64,000 nucleotides of DNA from Anthonomus grandis grandis. Lineage: Eukaryota; Arthropoda; Insecta; Coleoptera; Curculionidae. The stretch covers positions 4,566,698-4,630,697 of the forward strand of contig NC_065564.1 in the NCBI RefSeq assembly GCF_022605725.1. The letters run 5' to 3'. Position numbers and translations under genes: made by a program. Of this stretch, positions 1 to 12,600 are shown piece after piece. The notes below the pieces were generated by a model. That model did not search any database. It had not been told where the DNA came from and saw only the letters and a list, made by a program, of their open reading frames with translations. How positions within the stretch are numbered: the first letter of the stretch is position 1; each line of letters opens with the position of its first letter.

Positions 1-41
1 TCACAGAGTCGTTGTTGATAAAGCATTGCTATGAGCAAAAA

Positions 42-329
42 TCATCCTGATAAAACACAAATATCACAGAGTACAGAACGACATTCTTGAGTAAAAAAAA
101 ATGGAAAATGGGTATAATATACATTGATTGATTTAAAATAATCGTCCAGGGAGTAACAAGGTTTTGAGACCAACATTATTTTCTTTAAAGCTTTCTTAAA
201 TCTAACAGGACAGTCCATTAATCTAATTTCAAGAGGAAGGTGGTGAAATATTTTCTCCCCATATATACAAATGATTTTTTTATTTGCTAACTGTGTGGTA
301 TGGCTGAAATTAAGTGAGCCTAGTACCAA
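42..329 (-). mobile_element. Non-LTR retrotransposon relic, C-terminal end of the reverse-transcriptase ORF
   Basis: An open frame of about 95 codons reads like the extreme C-terminus of a Jockey/CR1-type reverse-transcriptase ORF. A segment reading FHHLPLEIRL is followed by FKKALKKIML and then by CYSLDDYFKS. The order 'LP..IR - FKK.LK..L - YS.DEFF' is typical of the end of such polyproteins. No ATG opens the frame, and a stop lies just upstream, so it is a decayed fragment. It sits in what should be an intron of the minus-strand F-box gene, or just beyond it. The family-level call rests on remembered motifs only. Confidence 0.5.
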
Positions 330-639
330 AAGAATTGTCTCTTATGATTTTCGATTAATTAAGGCATTTGTTAGTACCAGTAAGTTGGAATGCTTGGTGG
401 GCATATGCTTGTTAACAAATATGAAGATCCTGGACAAAAAACGACAAAGCAGAGCAATCTAAAGGACTTTTCCAGACAATTTGGTATAGAAAAATGTCTG
501 GAAAGGTCGATAAATGACAAATTCCAAAGAGTATCTCAGTAGGAGGCTCAATGTCGTTCATTTCCCAATAGACCTAGAGCAACCAGAAAGGAAATACTTA
601 ACTTAAAGTTCTTTGTTTTTAAATTCCCCAATAAATTGC

Positions 640-1140
640 TGCATTAGGATGAATATAACTAAATATGAATGTAATCACCCACGATGGATAGTTTAAATTC
701 ACCTACACTAGATGCCAGAATAATTCTACTTGATTTAGGTTTTTTACATAAAGTAATAAATGCTTCTTGCCCTAAGCTTGAGAATCAACCTAAATTGAGA
801 ATATTATTACAGGCTCTTAGTCTCGCAACAGTAGTTGTTAATTAAATTAAATTGAGAATCTTATTACAGGCTCTTGATGTCTCTAAAATGTTCCAATTTG
901 ATATTCCAGGCACTGCGATTATAAAAAGATTTGTACCTGAAATTTGGAGCCTACCAGTGCTAGTAGTATAATTTTGAATTAAAGTTTTATTCCAGGCTTT
1001 TGGGCCCTCCAAACTGATCCAATATGGACCAGATAAATGAAGAAGTTGTTGTGTTTAATTAAATTGAAATGAGAATCTTATTACAGGCTCTTGATCTCTA
1101 AATTCTTACAAATAAGTCATATTTCAAGTACTGGGAATAA
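640..1140. repeat. Short degenerate direct repeats (TTATTACAGGCTCTTG motif)
   Basis: A core reading 'gagaatcttattacaggctc' recurs near 800-825, 850-875 and 1070-1090. A weaker copy ending 'ttccaggcttttg' lies near 985. The copies are separated by 50-250 bp of AT-rich sequence with no coding signal. The block lies in the presumed intron of the F-box gene. Each copy carries 'ttattacag|g', which looks like a 3' splice site, but nothing shows that it is used. The stretches 330-640 and 1140-1577 show nothing I can identify. Confidence 0.4.
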
Positions 1141-1577
1141 AACAGGATTTATTCTACGCAATTTGGAGCACTCAAAATTCCTCATGATTAAAAACAAACG
1201 AAACGTCGACTCTAATACGAGTTAGTTGAACATTAAAAAGAGATGTAGGTGCCTTGTAATTTACTTTAAATTAACTGAATGAATGAACCAACGACATGAT
1301 TGAACTGTAGCCCGCTAGGGCAAATTAATGCCTTGAGAGTTTAATTCTAAATTTATTAAGTAAAAACTTAAACAAAATTGTAAATTGTTCCTTCTTGAAT
1401 TATCATTGCCTTCTTAGTAACTTGTGTTAAATGATATACATATTGCATACAGTGATTTGACAGAGTTCACTAAACTTCGATTATATATTCTTATAATTAC
1501 AATATAATTGGATCCCATTGATAAATAATTAGGTAAAGTGCCCATTATAGGAGACTTGATCATAAAACAATCATTAC

Positions 1578-1684
1578 CTGTATATCTTCCGTTGTCCTAG
1601 TGCCCCCAAAATATGACACAACCCTATTCACCGATAGCAAACAATACTCCACCTCTCCAGGCACCAACTCCTCCTCTAAATACT
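1578..1684 (-). CDS. F-box gene, second visible coding exon
   Basis: This 107-nt exon completes the split codon and encodes 35 further residues, including the segment SVNRVVSYFGG. It lies between acceptor TTCCAG and donor CAG|GTAATG and ends in phase 0. No continuation exon was found between 1 and 1577, so the next intron extends to the window edge or beyond it. Confidence 0.65.
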
Positions 1685-2154
1685 CTGGAACTATTTTATC
1701 CAGATAAACAACAAGAATTCCCTCCCCCCTAAAATGTCTTACCGTATTTCCTACTCAGTTCCGAAATATTACTGTGCACACAAACGCATTTAGTCAACTT
1801 CCACCTGCAACTATCGTAAATAAATATTCCCAGTTGGATGTTATTGTAATTCAAATTAGGACTGTGCTGAATAACGTTGCTTTTGTGCCCCTTGCTGGTC
1901 ACTCGGTAGCATGTACACCAGCTCGGGGCGTTTCTCCTGCCCAAGGCCCCTTCGGCCCTCTCTTTCCACGATGGAGAAACTTTTAGGCACGATTTTAGAT
2001 CTCTCGTGGGCAAATATCTGAATATTAAGTCTAGCAGGGGCTCAACTTGACTTAGGGCTTCTCCAAAGTCGAAGTTCTCTGTTTGAGGAACGTTTGCTGG
2101 TTGCACCCATTGGGGTTTTACGCTTCTGATGCAAAAAGCGTCCCCGTGGGACGC
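1578..2154 (-). CDS. F-box protein, FBXO22-like (5' part, two exons, continues off the window)
   Basis: An F-box near the N-terminus (VEPLLDLIFRYLPTRDL, then LKVSPSWKERAEGAL) would dock to Skp1 in an SCF ubiquitin ligase. Downstream sequence (NNIQLGIFIYDS; LLSVNRVVSYFGGTRTTEDIQ) has the spacing of the FIST-type region of FBXO22, so that is the tentative assignment. The coding frame crosses a 58-nt intron (1742-1685; donor G|GTAAGA, acceptor TTCCAG). Without the splice the frame stops at once. Exon 2 ends at a clean donor (CAG|GTAATG, 1577). The in-frame codon at 2106 is GTG and no in-frame ATG precedes it. An acceptor-like 'ttgctttcag' ends at 2155, so the true start probably lies in an upstream exon. 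The remaining exons are left of the window. The gene is head-to-head with UPF2. Confidence 0.7.
1743..2154 (-). CDS. F-box gene, first visible coding exon
   Basis: This exon carries the F-box and ends after one base of a codon, at the donor reading TACG|GTAAGA. The left limit is firm because the frame continues correctly only through this splice. The right limit at 2154 is inferred from a polypyrimidine-AG acceptor. If that acceptor is not used, translation would need a non-ATG start or a different exon boundary. The alternative ATG at 2110 is in another frame and does not lead into the F-box. Confidence 0.65.
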
Positions 2155-2634
2155 CTGAAAGCAACGTTAAGGGGTTTATTGAGTTGTAATTGCTTAATTA
2201 TGTAAATAAATACCATTATTTTCAGATTAACCAGGTTATATTTTGACAATTTAATTGTTTATGTTTATGTTGTGCTGAATCAGCTGCTTGTCAAGAGACT
2301 CACTCAGCTGATTGACTGTTCAGAAACCTTCTGTGAGATGGCGCTGACAGTACCTCAAATTTTTTAAAATTGTGGATTTTTCGCACTGACAAAGTTTACA
2401 GAATATAATATATTCTATATATAATAAATACTATAATACTACAATATAATATAATAGTATATTCTATAATTCTCCCAAAAAGGTGTCGTCATCAGAAAAC
2501 CTTTAGAGGTTATGTTGACCCGAATGTCATACATAACCACAACTGTTTGACATCAACAATTAAAAAAATATTTCTTTAAAAATTGTTTTCCTCGATTCAG
2601 TGCACTCGAAAAGATTAAATGAACAATTCCTAGA
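2155..2634. promoter_or_regulatory. Shared head-to-head promoter region of the F-box gene and UPF2
   Basis: About 480 bp separate the divergent coding starts. The middle (2400-2470) is an almost pure A/T tract. On the plus strand 'ttcagtgcac' (2596-2605) matches the arthropod initiator core TCAGT and would give UPF2 a leader of about 35 nt. No obvious TATA box stands 25-30 bp before it. The short gap suggests a bidirectional promoter, but any 5' exon of the F-box gene in this interval would narrow it. Confidence 0.45.
2619..2633 (+). promoter_or_regulatory. Four-codon uORF directly before the UPF2 start
   Basis: An ATG at 2619 opens a four-codon frame ending with TAG at 2631-2633. The UPF2 ATG at 2635 starts one base later. 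In the UPF2 frame itself there is a TGA at 2620-2622, so 2635 is the first usable in-frame ATG unless the 5' UTR is spliced here. The spacing suits reinitiation or leaky scanning. Confidence 0.5.
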
Positions 2635-3642
2635 ATGACTGTAGAAGATATGCCCCAAGAAACCTCTACAGACGAAGCTGCCTCCACCGAGGAGGCAGAA
2701 CTGAACGAAATCAAGTCCTACGTAAAAGATGCTGAGGAACGATTAAAATCGAAACAAGAACTGCGTACTACGAACCAAAATGCCCCCCAGAACAGGCCCA
2801 GTGAGTCCCACTTTAGTAAATTAGACTCTAGCCTAAAGAAAAACACGGCTTTTGTAAAAAAAATCAAAAACTTCTCCTCCGCCCAAGTGGACTCTTATAT
2901 AAAAGACATGGCCGGCTTAAACCTCTCGAAATATATATCAGAAGTGGCCGCCGCCCTGGTAGAATGTAAATTAAAAATGACCGATGTCCCTGTGGCTGTT
3001 AAACTGTGCAGTATCTTGCATCAGACTTATGCAGACTTTTCACAGCATTTATTTGAAAATTGGCAAAAAGTCTTGACTATTAAAGGCAGTGAAAAGGTGC
3101 TGAATCCCAGTAAATTGAGGGTGGATTTAAGGTTTTATGCGGAACTGCTGCAGTCAGGAGTGTTTTCCAATAAAAATGCTTTTGGGCTATTGGGTTCAGT
3201 GCTCATGACTCTGATAAACATGGACAAAGAGGAGCATGTGAATGTCTCAATTATATTAAGCTTCAGCAAACATTGCGGAGATGAGTTTGCTGGTTTAATA
3301 CCAAGGAAAATTAGACAACTTTCCTGTAAATTTAATATATCAGTGCCAAAAAGCAACTTTTTACCCCCCGAGAAACAACAGAATGTCAGGGGGCTTTTAA
3401 AGGATTACTATTTGTCTTTGAGCAAACATTTGGTGAAAGACCATCAGGAATTGCAGAATTTCGAAAAGCAAAATATAAAAATATTACAGACCAAGGGGGA
3501 GCTGAGCCAGGAGAGGAAGGAGAAGCAGGAAGCCATGCAGAATTTTTATGATAAATTGCTGACGAACACTCAGAGTTTTGCCGAAGCTTTGGATGAGGAC
3601 ATGCCTATTTTAAAGGTGCACACTTTGCCAAAAACTGAAGAG
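2635..3642 (+). CDS. Upf2: UPF2 exon 1: N-terminus and first MIF4G domain
   Basis: This exon has 336 codons and ends in phase 0 at GAG|GTAAGA. Residues 1-50 are acidic and charged, the counterpart of the longer lysine/glutamate-rich N-terminus of vertebrate UPF2. MIF4G-1 starts around residue 60 and fills the rest. Conserved landmarks include GLNLSKYI, LRVDLRFYAELL and SKHCGDEFAGLIPRK. Reading past the donor adds 18 codons before a stop, so the exon end rests on the donor match plus frame continuity with exon 2. Confidence 0.95.
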
Positions 3643-6600
3643 GTAAGAACTTCTGTTATAGAAAGTTTAATGAAAAACTACATGTCGGAGGACCATTAGT
3701 TATTACAGGTTATGAAATTTGAAGAAGGTACTTTGGAAAAAAGTAAAAATTTTGAGCAATTTTGGTTTTTTTCATATGAAAAACTTTGCTTTCGGGGGAC
3801 AAATTCTGTTCTATTGCACTTAGAGAGTTGATTTAAAAACTGCTAGTAAGGAAATCATTAATTATAATAATCTGGAAAGTTTGAAGGACCTACCCCGAAA
3901 AAAAGTGAAAATTTTGGCCAAATTTGGTTTTTTTCATATGAAAAACTGCTTTCAGGGGACAAATTCTGTTCTATTGTACTTAGAGAGTTGATTTAAAAAC
4001 TGCCAGTAAGGAAATCATTAATTATAATAATCTGGAAAGTTTGAAGGACCTACTCCAAAAAAAAGTCAAAATTTTGGCCACTTTTGGTTTTTTTCATATG
4101 AAAAACTTTGCTTTCGGGGGACAAATTCTGTTATATTGCACTTAGAGAGTTGATTTAAAAACTGCCAGTAAGGAAATCATTAATTATAACAATCTGGAAA
4201 GTTTCAAGGACCTACTCCAAAAAAAAGTCAAAATTTTGGCCACTTTTGGTTTTTTTCATATGAAAAACTTTGCTTTCGGGGGACAACTTCTGTTCTATGG
4301 TACTTAGAGAGTTGATTTAAAAACTGCCAGTAAGGAAATCATTAATTATAACAATCTGGAAAGTTTGAAGGACCTACTCCAAAAAAAAGTCAAAATTTTG
4401 GCCAATTTTGGTTTTTTCAATATAAAAAACTTTGCTTTCGGGGGACAAATTCTGTTCTATTGCACTTAGAGAGTTGATTTAAAAACTGCCAGTAAGGGAA
4501 TCATTAATTATAACAATCTGGAAAGTTTCAAGGACCTACTCCAAAAAAAAGTAAAAATTTTGGCCAATTTTGGTTTTTTCAATATAAAAAACTTTGCTTT
4601 CGGGGGACAAATTCTGTTCTATGGTACTTAGAGAGTTGATTTAAAAACTGCCAGTAAGAAAATCATTAATTATAACAATCTGGAAAGTTTCAAGGACCTA
4701 TGCCAAAAAAAAGTCAAAATTTTGGCCACTTTTGGTTTTTTTCATATGAAAAACTTTGCTTTCGGGGGACCACTTCTGTTCTATGGTAGTTAGAGAGTTG
4801 ATTTAAAAACTGCCACTAAGGAAATCATTAATTATAATAATCTGGAAAGTTTGAAGGACCTACTCCAAAAAAAAGTCAAAATTTTGGCCACTTTTGGTTT
4901 TTTTCATATGAAAAACTTTGCTTTCGGGGGACCACTTCTGTTCTATGGTACTTAGAGAGTTGATTTAAAAACTGCCAGTAAGGAAATCATTAATTATAAT
5001 AATCTGGAAAGTTTGAAGGACCTACTCCAAAAAAAAGTCAAAATTTTGGCCAATTTTGGTTTTTTCAATATAAAAAACTTTGCTTTCGGGGGACAAATTC
5101 TGTTCTATTGCACTTAGAGAGTTGATTTAAAAACTGCCAGTAAGGAAATCATTAATTATAACAATCTGGAAAGTTTCAAGGACCTACTCCAAAAAAAAGT
5201 CAAAATTTTGGCCACTTTTGGTTTTTTTCATATGAAAAACTTTGCTTTCGGGGGACAAATTCTGTTCTATGGTAGTTAGAGAGTTGATTTAAAAACTGCC
5301 AGTAAGGAAATCATTAATTATAACAATCTGGAAAGTTTGAAGGACCTACTCCAAAAAAAGTCAAAATTTTGGCCAATTTTGGTTTTTTCAATATAAAAAA
5401 CTTTGCTTTCGGGGGACAAATTCTGTTCTATTGCACTTAGAGAGTTGATTTAAAAACTGCCAGTAAGGAAATCATTAATTATAACAATCTGGAAAGTTTC
5501 AAGGACCTACTCCAAAAAAAAGTCAAAATTTTGGCCACTTTTGGTTTTTTTCATATGAAAAACTTTGCTTTCGGGGGACAAATTCTGTTCTATGGTAGTT
5601 AGAGAGTTGATTTAAAAACTGCCAGTAAGGAAATCATTAATTATAACAATCTGGAAAGTTTGAAGGACCTACTCCAAAAAAAGTCAAAATTTTGGCCAAT
5701 TTTGGTTTTTTCAATATAAAAAACTTTGCTTTCGGGGGACAAATTCTCTTCTATTGCACTTAGAGAGTTGATTTAAAAACTGCCAGTAAGGAAATCATTA
5801 ATTATAACAATCTGGAAAGTTTCAAGGACCTACTCCAAAAAAAAGTCAAAATTTTGGCCACTTTTGGTTTTTTTCATATGAAAAACTTTGCTTTTGGGGG
5901 ACAACTTCTGTTCTATGGTACTTAGAGAGTTGATTTAAAAACTGCCAGTAAGGAAATCATTAATTATAACAATCTGGAAAGTTTGAAGGACCTACTCCAA
6001 AAAAAGTCAAAATTTTGGCCAATTTTGGTTTTTTCAATATAAAAAACTTTGCTTTCGGGGGACAAATTCTGTTCTATTGCACTTAGAGAGTTGATTTAAA
6101 AACTGCCAGTAAGGAAATCACTAATTATAACAATCTGGAAAGTTTCAAGGACCTACTCCAAAAAAAAGTCAAAATTTTGACCACTTTTGGTTTTTTTTCA
6201 TATGAAAAACTTTGCTCTCGGGGGACAAATTCTGTTCTATTGCACTTAGAGAGTTGATTTAAAAACTGCCAGTAAGGAAATCATTAATTATAATAATCTG
6301 GAAAGTTTGAAGGACCTACTCCGAAAAAAAGTCAAAATTTTGGCCACTTTTGGTTTTTTCCATATAAAAAACTTTGCTTTCGGGGGACAAATTCTGTTCT
6401 ATTGCACTTAGAGAGTTGATTTAAAAACTGCCAGTAAGGAAATCATTAATTATAACAATCTGGAAAGTTTCAAGGACCTACTCCAAAAAAAAGTCAAAAT
6501 TTTGACCACTTTTGGTTTTTTTCATATGAAAAACTTTGCTTTCGGGGGACAAATTCTGTTCTATTGCACTTAGAGAGTTGATTTAAAAACTGCCAGTAAG

Positions 6601-9600
6601 GAAATCATTAATTATAACAATCTGGAAAGTTTCAAGGACCTACTCCAAAAAAAAGTCAAAATTTTGGCCAATTTTGGTTTTTTCAATATAAAAAACTTTG
6701 CTTTCGGGGGACAAATTCTGTTCTATTGCACTTAGAGAGTTGATTTAAAAACTGCCAGTAAGGAAATCATTAATTATAACAATCTGGAAAGTTTCAAGGA
6801 CCTACTCCAAAAAAAAGTCAAAATTTTGACCACTTTTGGTTTTTTTCATATGAAAAACTTTGCTTTCGGGGGACAAATTCTGTTCTATTGCATTTAGAGA
6901 GTTGATTTAAAAACTGTCAGTAAGGGAATCATTAATTGTAACAACCTGGAAAGTTTCAAGGATCTACTCCAAAAAAAAGTCAAAATTTTGACCACTTTTG
7001 GTTTTTTTTCATATGAAAAACTTTGCTCTCGGGGGACAAATTCTGTTCTATTGCACTTAGAGAGTTGATTTAAAAACTGTCAGTAAGGGAATCATTAATT
7101 GTAACAACCTGGAAAGTTTCAAGGATCTACTCCAAAAAAAAGTCAAAATTTTGGCCACTTTTGGTTTTTTTTCATATGAAAAACTTTGCTCTCGGGGGAC
7201 AAATTCTGTTCTATTGCACTTAGAGAGTTGATTTAAAAACTGCCAGTAAGGAAATCATTAATTATAATAATCTGGAAAGTTTGAAGGACCTACTCTAAAA
7301 AAAAGTCAAAATTTTGGCCACTTTTGGTTTTTTCCATATAAAAAACTTTGCTTTCGGGGGACAAATTCTGTTCTATTGCACTTAGAGAGTTGATTTAAAA
7401 ACTGCCAGTAAGGAAATTATTAATTATAACAATCTGGAAAGTTTCAAGGACCTACTCCAAAAAAAAGTCAAAATTTTGGCCACTTTTGGTTTTTTTCATA
7501 TGAAAAACTTTGCTTTCGGGGGACCACTTCTGTTCTATGGTACTTAGAGAGCTGATTTAAAAACTGCCAGTAAGGAAATCATTAATTATAATAATCTGGA
7601 AAGTTTGAAGGACCTACTCCAAAAAAAAGTCAAAATTTTGGCCACTTTTGGTTTTTTCCATATAAAAAACTTTGCTTTCGGGGGACAAATTCTGTTCTAT
7701 TGCACTTAGAGAGTTGATTTAAAAACTGCCAGTAAGGAAATCATTAATTATAACAATCTGGAAAGTTTCAAGGACCTACTCCAAAAAAAAGTCAAAATTT
7801 TGACCACTTTTGGTTTTTTTCATATGAAAAACTTTGCTTTCGGGGGACAAATTCTGTTCTATTGCATTTAGAGAGTTGATTTAAAAACTGTCAGTAAGGG
7901 AATCATTAATTGTAACAACCTGGAAAGTTTCAAGGATCTACTCCAAAAAAAAGTCAAAATTTTGACCACTTTTGGTTTTTTTTCATATGAAAAACTTTGC
8001 TCTCGGGGGACAAATTCTGTTCTATTGCACTTAGAGAGTTGATTTAAAAACTGTCAGTAAGGGAATCATTAATTGTAACAACCTGGAAAGTTTCAAGGAT
8101 CTACTCCAAAAAAAAGTCAAAATTTTGGCCACTTTTGGTTTTTTTTCATATGAAAAACTTTGCTCTCGGGGGACAAATTCTGTTCTATTGCACTTAGAGA
8201 GTTGATTTAAAAACTGCCAGTAAGGAAATCATTAATTATAATAATCTGGAAAGTTTGAAGGACCTACTCTAAAAAAAAGTCAAAATTTTGGCCACTTTTG
8301 GTTTTTTCCATATAAAAAACTTTGCTTTCGGGGGACAAATTCTGTTCTATTGCACTTAGAGAGTTGATTTAAAAACTGCCAGTAAGGAAATTATTAATTA
8401 TAACAATCTGGAAAGTTTCAAGGACCTACTCCAAAAAAAAGTCAAAATTTTGGCCACTTTTGGTTTTTTTCATATGAAAAACTTTGCTTTCGGGGGACCA
8501 CTTCTGTTCTATGGTACTTAGAGAGCTGATTTAAAAACTGCCAGTAAGGAAATCATTAATTATAATAATCTGGAAAGTTTGAAGGACCTACTCCAAAAAA
8601 AAGTCAAAATTTTGGCCACTTTTGGTTTTTTCCATATAAAAAACTTTGCTTTCGGGGGACAAATTCTGTTCTATTGCACTTAGAGAGTTGATTTAAAAAC
8701 TGCCAGTAAGGAAATCATTAATTATAACAATCTGGAAAGTTTCAAGGACCTACTCCAAAAAAAAGTCAAAATTTTGGCCAATTTTGGTTTTTTCAATATA
8801 AAAAACTTTGCTTTCGGGGGACAAATTCTGTTCTATTGCACTTAGAGAGTTGATTTAAAAACTGCCAGTAAGGAAATCATTAATTATAACAATCTGGAAA
8901 GTTTCAAGGACCTACTCCAAAAAAAAGTCAAAATTTTGACCACTTTTGGTTTTTTTCATATGAAAAACTTTGCTTTCGGGGGACAAATTCTGTTCTATTG
9001 CATTTAGAGAGTTGATTTAAAAACTGTCAGTAAGGGAATCATTAATTGTAACAACCTGGAAAGTTTCAAGGATCTACTCCAAAAAAAAGTCAAAATTTTG
9101 ACCACTTTTGGTTTTTTTTCATATGAAAAACTTTGCTCTCGGGGGACAAATTCTGTTCTATTGCACTTAGAGAGTTGATTTAAAAACTGTCAGTAAGGGA
9201 ATCATTAATTGTAACAACCTGGAAAGTTTCAAGGATCTACTCCAAAAAAAAGTCAAAATTTTGGCCACTTTTGGTTTTTTTCAATATAAAAAACTTTGCT
9301 TTCGGGGGACAAATTCTGTTCTATTGCACTTAGAGAGTTGATTTAAAAACTGCCAGTAAGGAAATCATTAATTATAATAATCTGGAAAGTTTGAAGGACC
9401 TACTCTAAAAAAAAGTCAAAATTTTGGCCACTTTTGGTTTTTTCCATATAAAAAACTTTGCTTTCGGGGGACAAATTCTGTTCTATTGCACTTAGAGAGT
9501 TGATTTAAAAACTGCCAGTAAGGAAATTATTAATTATAACAATCTGGAAAGTTTCAAGGACCTACTCCAAAAAAAAGTCAAAATTTTGGCCAATTTTGGT

Positions 9601-12600
9601 TTTTTCAATATAAAAAACTTTGCTTTCGGGGGACAAATTCTGTTCTATTGCACTTAGAGAGTTGATTTAAAAACTGCCAGTAAGGAAATCATTAATTATA
9701 ATAATCTGGAAAGTTTGAAGGACCTACTCCAAAAAAAAGTCAAAATTTTGGCCACTTTTGGTTTTTTTCATATGAAAAACTTTGCTTTCGGGGGACCACT
9801 TCTGTTCTATGGTACTTAGAGAGCTGATTTAAAAACTGCCAGTAAGGAAATCATTAATTATAATAATCTGGAAAGTTTGAAGGACCTACTCCAAAAAAAA
9901 GTCAAAATTTTGGCCACTTTTGGTTTTTTCCATATAAAAAACTTTGCTTTCGGGGGACAAATTCTGTTCTATTGCACTTAGAGAGTTGATTTAAAAACTG
10001 CCAGTAAGGAAATCATTAATTATAATAATCTGGAAAGTTTGAAGGACCTACTCTAAAAAAAAGTCAAAATTTTGGCCACTTTTGGTTTTTTCCATATGAA
10101 AAACTTTGCTTTCGGGGAACAAATTCTGTTCTATTGCACTTAGAGAGTTGATTTAAAAACTGCCAGTATGGAAATCATTAATTATAATAATCTGGAAAGT
10201 TTGAAGGACCTACTCCAAAAAAAAGTCAAAATTTTGGCCACTTTTGGTTTTTTCCATATAAAAAACTTTGCTTTCGGGGGACAAATTCTGTTCTATTGCA
10301 CTTAGAGAGTTGATTTAAAAACTGCCAGTAAGGAAATCATTAATTATAATAATCTGGAAAGTTTCAAGGACCTACTCCAAAAAAAAGTCAAAATTTTGGC
10401 CACTTTTGGTTTTTTTCATATGAAAAACTTTGCTTTCGGGGGACCACTTCTGTTCTATGGTACTTAGAGAGCTGATTTAAAAACTGCCAGTAAGGAAATC
10501 ATTAATTATAATAATCTGGAAAGTTTGAAGGACCTACTCCAAAAAAAAGTCAAAATTTTGGCCACTTTTGGTTTTTTCCATATAAAAAACTTTGCTTTCG
10601 GGGGACAAATTCTGTTCTATTGCACTTAGAGAGTTGATTTAAAAACTGCCAGTAAGGAAATCATTAATTATAATAATCTGGAAAGTTTGAAGGACCTACT
10701 CTAAAAAAAAGTCAAAATTTTGGCCACTTTTGGTTTTTTCCATATGAAAAACTTTGCTTTCGGGGAACAAATTCTGTTCTATTGCACTTAGAGAGTTGAT
10801 TTAAAAACTGCCAGTATGGAAATCATTAATTATAATAATCTGGAAAGTTTGAAGGACCTACTCCAAAAAAAAGTCAAAATTTTGGCCACTTTTGGTTTTT
10901 TCAATATAAAAAACTTTGCTTTCGGGGGACAAATTCTGTTCTATTGCACTTAGAGAGTTGATTTAAAAACTGCCAGTAAGGAAATCATTAATTATAATAA
11001 TCTGGAAAGTTTGAAGGACCTACTCCAAAAAAAAGTCAAAATTTTGAGCAATTTTGGTTTTTTTCATATGAAAAACTTTGCTTTCGGGGGACAAATTCTG
11101 TTCTATTGCACTTAGAGAGTTGATTTAAAAACTGCCAGTAAGGAAATCATTAATTATAATAATCTGGAAAGTTTCAAGGACCTACTCCAAAAAAAAGTCA
11201 AAATTTTGGCCACTTTTGGTTTTTTCCATATAAAAAACTTTGCTTTCGGGGGACAAATTCTGTTCTATTGCACTTAGAGAGTTGATTTAAAAACTGCCAG
11301 TAAGGAAATCATTAATTATAATAATCTGGAAAGTTTCAAGGACCTACTCCAAAAAAAAGTCAAAATTTTGGCCAATTTTGGTTTTTTCAATATAAAAAAC
11401 TTTGCTTTCGGGGGACAAATTCTGTTCTATGGTACTTAGAGAGTTGATTTAAAAACTGCCAGTAAGGAAATCATTAATTATAACAATCTGGAAAGTTTCA
11501 AGGACCTACTCCAAAAAAAAGTCAAAATTTTGGCCAATTTTGGTTTTTTCAATATAAAAAACTTTGCTTTCGGGGGACAAATTCTGTTCTATTGCACTTA
11601 GAGAGTTGATTTAAAAACTGCCAGTAAGGGAATCATTAATTATAACAATCTGGAAAGTTTCAAGGACCTACTCCAAAAAAAAGTCAAAATTTTGACCACT
11701 TTTGGTTTTTTTCATATGAAAAACTTTGCTTTCAGGGGACCACTTCTGTTCTATAGTACTTAGAGAGTTGATTTAAAAACTGCCAGTAAGGAAATCATTA
11801 ATTATAACAATCTGGAAAGTTTCAAGGACCTACTCCAAAAAAAAGTCAAAATTTTGGCCACTTTTGGTTTTTTTCATATGAAAAACTTTGCTTTCGGGGG
11901 ACAAATTCTGTTCTATTGCATTTAGACAGTTGATTTAAAAACTGTCAGTAAGGGAATCATTAATTGTAACAATCTGGAAAGTTTCAAGGATCTACTCCAA
12001 AAAAAAGTCAAAATTTTGGCCACTTTTGGTTTTTTTTCATATGAAAAACTTTGCTTTCGGGGGACAAATTCTGTTCTATTGCATTTAGACAGTTGATTTA
12101 AAAACTGTCAGTAAGGGAATCATTAATTGTAACAATCTGGAAAGTTTCAAGGATCTACTCCAAAAAAAAGTCAAAATTTTGACCACTTTTGGTTTTTTTC
12201 ATATGAAAAACTTTGCTTTCGGGGGACAAATTCTGTTCTATTGCACTTAGAGAGTTGATTTAAAAACTGCCAGTAAGGAAATCATTAATTATAATAATCT
12301 GGAAAGTTTGAAGGACCTACTCTAAAAAAAAGTCAAAATTTTGGCCACTTTTGGTTTTTTCCATATGAAAAACTTTGCTTTCGGGGAACAAATTCTGTTC
12401 TATTGCACTTAGAGAGTTGATTTAAAAACTGTCAGTAAGGAAATCACTAATTATAACAATCTGGAAAGTTTCAAGGACCTACTCCAAAAAAAAGTCAAAA
12501 TTTTGGCCACTTTTGGTTTTTTTCATATGAAAAACTTTGCTTTCGGGGGACAAATTCTGTTCTATTGCACTTAGAGAGTTGATTTAAAAACTGCCAGTAA

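Noticed and set aside
1700..1742. Frameshift or pseudogene reading of the F-box gene, since the frame stops after GKTF
   Set aside because: A normal 58-nt GT-AG intron restores the frame, so no break is needed.
1774..1986. Plus-strand frame of 70 codons opposite the F-box exon
   Set aside because: Antisense shadow. The minus strand has the F-box and consistent splice sites.
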